Positions 60,237 through 64,000 of a DNA stretch of 64,000 bases are shown here, in pieces. A program made the position numbers and the translations under genes. Position 1 is the first letter of the stretch. Each line of letters opens with the position of its first letter. A model generated the notes under the pieces. It saw only the letters and a program-made list of their open reading frames with translations. It was not told the origin of the DNA and made no database searches. Location of the stretch: the NCBI GenBank assembly GCA_028284415.1, contig JANQRU010000004.1, forward strand, positions 372,001 through 436,000, written 5' to 3'. The stretch is from Pyrinomonadaceae bacterium (GTDB lineage Bacteria > Acidobacteriota > Blastocatellia > Pyrinomonadales > Pyrinomonadaceae).

Positions 60237-61178
60237 TTATTTTTTTGCATTAATTAACGCCTTGGCATTTCTTTTCAGACCATTTAACTTGGTGCGTTTC
60301 ATAGCACTACGGCGAAATCTTCGAGTGTATTCTTCGGGAGTTAACGAAAGTATTTCACTTAAATCAGCGGTTACATTTTGGGGACGTGGTTCAAATCTAA
60401 TTTCTTCCGTTGGCTTCTGGAAACGATTCCATGGGCAGACATCCTGACAAATATCACAACCGTAAAGCCAACTTTCTAAATTTTCAGTAATTTCATCTGG
60501 GAGTTCCGGGGAACGTAATTCAATAGTAGCGTAAGATATACAAGCGTTTGAGTCAACTAAAAAAGGTTGAACAATTGCGTTTGTCGGGCAAGCATCAAGA
60601 CAAGCCGTGCAAGTTCCGCAATGATCTTCGATCAAATCAGTTTCATATTCTAATTCCAGATCAAGCAAAACCTCACCAATAAAAATCCATGAACCATACT
60701 CTTTAGTAATTACATTTGAATGCTTTCCCAGCCAACCGAGTCCTGCTCGAACTGCCCAAGCCTTATCCATAATCGGTGCTGTGTCAACGCAAACTTTCCC
60801 TTTTGCATCAGGAATTGTTTCTCGAATCCACCCATACAATTCCCAAAGTTTTTCTTTGACCACATCGTGATAATCGTCCCCCCATGCATAACGGGAAATT
60901 TTTCCTTTTGAATCATCTTCCTCGTGCTCGTGTGGAGTATAGTAATTCATTGCTAAGACAATGATTGACTTTGTTCCCGGCAATAGAACTTTAGGATTAG
61001 AACGCTTTTCAGGTTCGCGTTCTATCCAACGCATTTCTCCATGATAACCTCTTTCCAGCCACTCTTTGAGACGCTCACCTTCGATTTCAAGGTTCTCAGC
61101 CTTAGCAATGCCAACCTTATGAAATCCTATTTCCAGAGCTTTCTGTTTAATTAATTTAGTAAGTTTTGATTTATCCAA
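60237..61178 (-). CDS. queG: Epoxyqueuosine reductase
   Basis: A cobalamin-dependent iron-sulfur enzyme for the last step of queuosine synthesis in tRNA. The N-terminus IGFHKVGIAKAENLEIEG and the two ferredoxin-like motifs (CGTCTACLDACPTNAI and WLYGCDICQDVCPWN) are diagnostic. Asp in GKVCVDTAPIMDKAW fits the catalytic region. The frame must start at TTG (61176-61178), two bases after the stop of the upstream gene, which suggests translational coupling. At 313 residues it lacks the C-terminal HEAT region of longer QueG proteins. Confidence 0.93.
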   Translation of the reverse strand: MDKSKLTKLIKQKALEIGFHKVGIAKAENLEIEGERLKEWLERGYHGEMRWIEREPEKRSNPKVLLPGTKSIIVLAMNYYTPHEHEEDDSKGKISRYAWGDDYHDVVKEKLWELYGWIRETIPDAKGKVCVDTAPIMDKAWAVRAGLGWLGKHSNVITKEYGSWIFIGEVLLDLELEYETDLIEDHCGTCTACLDACPTNAIVQPFLVDSNACISYATIELRSPELPDEITENLESWLYGCDICQDVCPWNRFQKPTEEIRFEPRPQNVTADLSEILSLTPEEYTRRFRRSAMKRTKLNGLKRNAKALINAKK

Positions 61179-61180
61179 TT

Positions 61181-62104
61181 TTATTTATTTGGAGATAAAA
61201 AGTTTTCGGCAATCATACAGCGAACTGAGCCACCACCACATTTTTCGATGATGTCTATATCAAAAGATAAAAGTTTCGCGTGTGATTTAAGTTTTTTGAT
61301 TTGGTATTTATCTAGAGATTCAAAAGCAGTTTGGCTCATTACAAGAATATTTTCTGTATTTTTATTTTGTAAAAGAAGCATATTTCCGGCAAATTTGTTC
61401 ATCTGCTCGAAGGAAATTTCGATGATTTCCCTGTTTGTCTGATGCAAACTATGTACAAACTGTTCCCTTTCATTTTCATTAGTTATGCTTTCCAGACAAG
61501 CAACAGCAAATTTATCTCCCAAGCACATCATCACATTCGTGTGATAGACGGCTTTTCCATTTTCATCAAAACTATGAAATTTAATAACCTCAAAATCCAA
61601 AGCTTTCGCCCAATAATTCAAAACCTCTTCATTTGTGCGTGAAGATATGCAAGCATAAGCAATTTTGTTTCCGTGATCTAAAATTAAACTGCCTGTTCCC
61701 TCCAGAAATTTATTTTCCTTTTCGTGATGAGAAAAATCTAAAACCTTAGCTACAGCAAAATTCTCTTTTATTTCAGATATAATTTTGGGATTTCTTTCAA
61801 AACGTCTTGCTTCTGCTTCCATCGGATAAAGACAGAGTGTTCCATCAGAATGAGTTGAAAACCAGTTATTCGGAAAAACAGAATCGGGTGTGTAAGGCTC
61901 AATTGTGTCTTCAAAAACTAAAACCTCGATTCCATTTTCTTTTAATTGAGTCACCATCGAATCAAATTCTCGTAATGTATTTGCTTGAATTTCTTCATCG
62001 CTCAAATCAACTTCGACCTGAAATGCGTTGCTCTCAGCAGTTTGTGGGTTATAGCCAAAACTTGCCGGACGAACCATCAAGATTTTATTTGCAATGTAGC
62101 TCAT
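61181..62104 (-). CDS. CtlX-like amidinohydrolase
   Basis: The start is ATG at 62104; the frame is open three codons upstream from a TTG. The protein belongs to the guanidine-group-modifying fold (arginine deiminase/dimethylarginine hydrolase): KILMVRPASFGYNPQTAESN, FEDTIEPYTPDSVFPNNWFS, HHEKENKFLEGTGSLILDH, and the catalytic Cys near CGGGSVRCMIAEN. This wording fits the citrulline hydrolase CtlX type. It would release ammonia from citrulline or a related compound. It is the first gene of a pair with queG. Confidence 0.75.
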   Translation of the reverse strand: MSYIANKILMVRPASFGYNPQTAESNAFQVEVDLSDEEIQANTLREFDSMVTQLKENGIEVLVFEDTIEPYTPDSVFPNNWFSTHSDGTLCLYPMEAEARRFERNPKIISEIKENFAVAKVLDFSHHEKENKFLEGTGSLILDHGNKIAYACISSRTNEEVLNYWAKALDFEVIKFHSFDENGKAVYHTNVMMCLGDKFAVACLESITNENEREQFVHSLHQTNREIIEISFEQMNKFAGNMLLLQNKNTENILVMSQTAFESLDKYQIKKLKSHAKLLSFDIDIIEKCGGGSVRCMIAENFLSPNK

Positions 62105-62123
62105 AGAAAGCAAATCTTAACAC

Positions 62124-62156
62124 AAAAAAGGCTGAACAGCTTTGAGCCATTCAGCC
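62124..62156 (-). terminator. Terminator of the Oar-like receptor gene
   Basis: GGCTGAA (62130-62136) pairs with TTCAGCC (62150-62156); on the minus strand six T follow. It lies 31 bases past the stop at 62187. Confidence 0.88.
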
Positions 62157-62186
62157 AAGTAAATAGTTTAAGTTAACTTCTCTGAA

Positions 62187-64000
62187 TTAGAAGCTAAATT
62201 TCGCACCGAATTGGAACTGACGCGGATCAAATGCAGCTGTCGGACGACTGAAAAAGCGTCCGCCGCTATCGCGTCGTCCAAAGGCGTTTACATCATCAAT
62301 AAATGGTGACGCTGATGCTTCATTGAATTTATTGAAAAGGTTGAAGACCTCTCCAATCAAGTCAAGTTTGAAGCGTTCACCAAAGCGGAAAGAACGAGTT
62401 AAACGTAAATCCACATTTGCAAAATAATTTGTGATTCCACGGTTACGTCCGAGGTTACCGATTTGGAATGGTGCCGGAACTGTTAAGACACCATTTGCAT
62501 CAACATTTGGTCTATCAGTTTGTGTCGCTTGGTCATTGTTTGTGTCTTGGTTAGTAATGATATTAAACGGACGACCTGATGAAATTTCGATAATTGGTGC
62601 AACTGTAAAGTCTGCAAAAATCTTCTTCCAAGTCGCGTCAGATGTTCTCCAACCTTGTGGCGACGCTAAAACACCACTAAACACAAAGCGATGACGCTGG
62701 TCGAACAATGAATCAGCTCTTTCCAAATCAAAACGAGTAACATCCTGCGGAAGTAAAAGTGTTTGCAAATCAGATGAATCATCAATCGAATGAGCCCAAG
62801 TGTAAGAAGCTAAAAATGTGAAGTTATTAGCAAAACGACGCTTGAGTTCAACATTCATAGCATTGTAGCTTGAATTACCATCAGAAACCTGAGTATTAAC
62901 AGCACCAAACGGAGTAAGAACTCCAGGAGTTCTCACAGTATTTGCACCAACTAAAGCGGCGTCTAAAGCCGTTTGTGTTACCAATCCTCCACTTAATGCA
63001 CTTGCTAAGAAATAGTTAGGAGCATTTGGACGGAAGAAATTAGCAATTGCCGGAGCAACAAATCCTAATCCCGTTGCATTATTAACAGCAACCATTCCCG
63101 GAATAACAACAGTAAAAGCAGCACTGCTAGCCATTGGAACTGAGAAGGCAACTGCTTCAGTTGTACTTACAGGATCGCGTCCTGCAAAACGACGGAAGTT
63201 TTCTATTTGTAATGCTGTATTTGGTGTATTTGAATCTGTCGGATGCGGAAGATGCCTTCCAAAGACGCCAATGTATCCAACAGAAAGAGACATATCATTA
63301 GTTAATTGACGCTCAACCGTAAAGTTAGCTTGGGTTGCATATGCATACTCAAAATCTTGTGAAATCGGAAGAGAGAACGGAAGAACTGCACCAAAACCTG
63401 TATAGGTTTGGTCATCAAAACGTTGTCTGCCGAACTGATAATTTGCTGTTGGTGCAACGCCCGGTGTAAATACTGCCGGACCTTGTGCCGCACAGACAGG
63501 TGTTTGCGGTGCTCCCGGAACACAAACTGTTCCTTGGAAAACCTGTGCTGCATTCAAAAGTGATGTTGAAGCAGGACTACCCGCTGTCAATACAGATTGT
63601 TGCTGTTGAGCTGCATCAGCAACGTCAGAGTTTGTTGCAATAGCTAACAATGGATGGTCGTAGAATAATCCTAAAGCACCACGAATTACAGTTTTACCAT
63701 CATTGTTGATATCATAGGCAAAACCAAAACGCGGAGCCCAGTTGTTTTTATCAACCGGAATACCTTGTTGAACATTTACAGCATTCTGTGCCGCTAAAAC
63801 ATCTGCGGCAGAAAGACTAATACCTGAAAGCGGATCCGTAATACCAACCGGATCAATTTGTTTTGTGTATTCAACGTCATAACGAACACCATAATTGATT
63901 GTTAAATTAGGTATAACCTTCCATGTATCCTGAGCAAAAAAGGCTATAGGAGTATTACTAAAATCTCCTGTTGGATCACCAAAACCCTGAATATAAGTCG
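62187..64000 (-). CDS. Oar-like TonB-dependent receptor, 5' part outside window
   Basis: The minus-strand frame stays open to the window edge, so only the C-terminal 604 residues are visible. They form the outer-membrane barrel of the large TonB-dependent receptor family common in Acidobacteria: FAQDTWKVIPNLTINYGVRY, NNWAPRFGFAYDINNDGKTV, RRFANNFTFLASYTWAHSID, ANVDLRLTRSFRFGERFKLD, and the ending FQFGAKFSF with a terminal Phe. Such proteins usually carry an N-terminal carboxypeptidase-regulatory-like domain and a plug, which would be outside. The substrate is unknown. Confidence 0.85.
   Translation of the reverse strand, partial: TYIQGFGDPTGDFSNTPIAFFAQDTWKVIPNLTINYGVRYDVEYTKQIDPVGITDPLSGISLSAADVLAAQNAVNVQQGIPVDKNNWAPRFGFAYDINNDGKTVIRGALGLFYDHPLLAIATNSDVADAAQQQQSVLTAGSPASTSLLNAAQVFQGTVCVPGAPQTPVCAAQGPAVFTPGVAPTANYQFGRQRFDDQTYTGFGAVLPFSLPISQDFEYAYATQANFTVERQLTNDMSLSVGYIGVFGRHLPHPTDSNTPNTALQIENFRRFAGRDPVSTTEAVAFSVPMASSAAFTVVIPGMVAVNNATGLGFVAPAIANFFRPNAPNYFLASALSGGLVTQTALDAALVGANTVRTPGVLTPFGAVNTQVSDGNSSYNAMNVELKRRFANNFTFLASYTWAHSIDDSSDLQTLLLPQDVTRFDLERADSLFDQRHRFVFSGVLASPQGWRTSDATWKKIFADFTVAPIIEISSGRPFNIITNQDTNNDQATQTDRPNVDANGVLTVPAPFQIGNLGRNRGITNYFANVDLRLTRSFRFGERFKLDLIGEVFNLFNKFNEASASPFIDDVNAFGRRDSGGRFFSRPTAAFDPRQFQFGAKFSF

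Overview
The window is AT-rich bacterial chromosome (clearly below 45% G+C by eye) with almost every gene on the minus strand. The best guess for the source is an Acidobacteriota member close to the class Blastocatellia. This is an inference from the combination of a group 1h high-affinity [NiFe] hydrogenase, an Oar-like TonB-dependent receptor, winged-helix/TPR membrane regulators, DUF5916-type outer-membrane proteins and many Sec-exported orphan proteins. I see no rRNA, tRNA, transposase, prophage or CRISPR array.

Layout. 1-5.0 kb: hydrogenase operon (large subunit, two companion proteins, maturation protease, small subunit, and a gene cut by the window edge); its junctions are filled with several different short repeat types. 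5.3-11 kb: DUF5916 barrel protein, an exported oligoendopeptidase F homologue lacking its zinc motif, a membrane AraC regulator, and the first of three PqqD-Tat-Cys-rich proteins. 12.1-22.7 kb: an eleven-gene minus-strand run of exported enzymes and orphans (esterase, TPR, alkaline phosphatase, DinB-like, erythromycin-esterase-like, second PqqD-Tat-Cys-rich protein, alpha/beta hydrolase). 23.1-30.9 kb: a winged-helix/TPR regulator, then a type IV pilus motor operon pilB - exported Lys/Arg/Tyr/Ser repeat protein - pilT - pilC. 31-41 kb: TPR protein, serC, a tandem family of three exported paralogues with a cupin, beta-propeller, UspA, double acetyltransferase, third PqqD-Tat-Cys-rich protein, msrA. 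41.4-46 kb: two S41 peptidase paralogues, one with an apparent frameshift in its signal peptide, separated by a palindromic element. 46.2-51.4 kb: a six-gene probable light/photodamage cluster (rearranged photolyase-like protein, flavin reductase, DUF2805 protein, amine-oxidase-like flavoprotein, SDR, hydrolase). 51.4-64 kb: AraC regulator, moaA, minor pilin operon (FimT-, PilV-, PilW-, PilX-like), SH3 protein, queG, ctlX-like gene, and the 3' part of an Oar-like receptor.

Most notable candidates for something undescribed: (1) three dispersed proteins combining an N-terminal PqqD-like domain (the fold of RiPP recognition elements), an internal twin-arginine signal with a signal-peptidase-like site, and a divergent tail with 6 or 12 cysteines, one with cystine-knot-like spacing; together they look like self-contained precursors of exported disulfide-rich or modified peptides. 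(2) An exported, extremely basic hexad-repeat protein located between pilB and pilT. (3) Repeats that provide the stop codons or C-terminal tails of hydrogenase operon genes. All functional statements come from reading motifs; no database search was possible.
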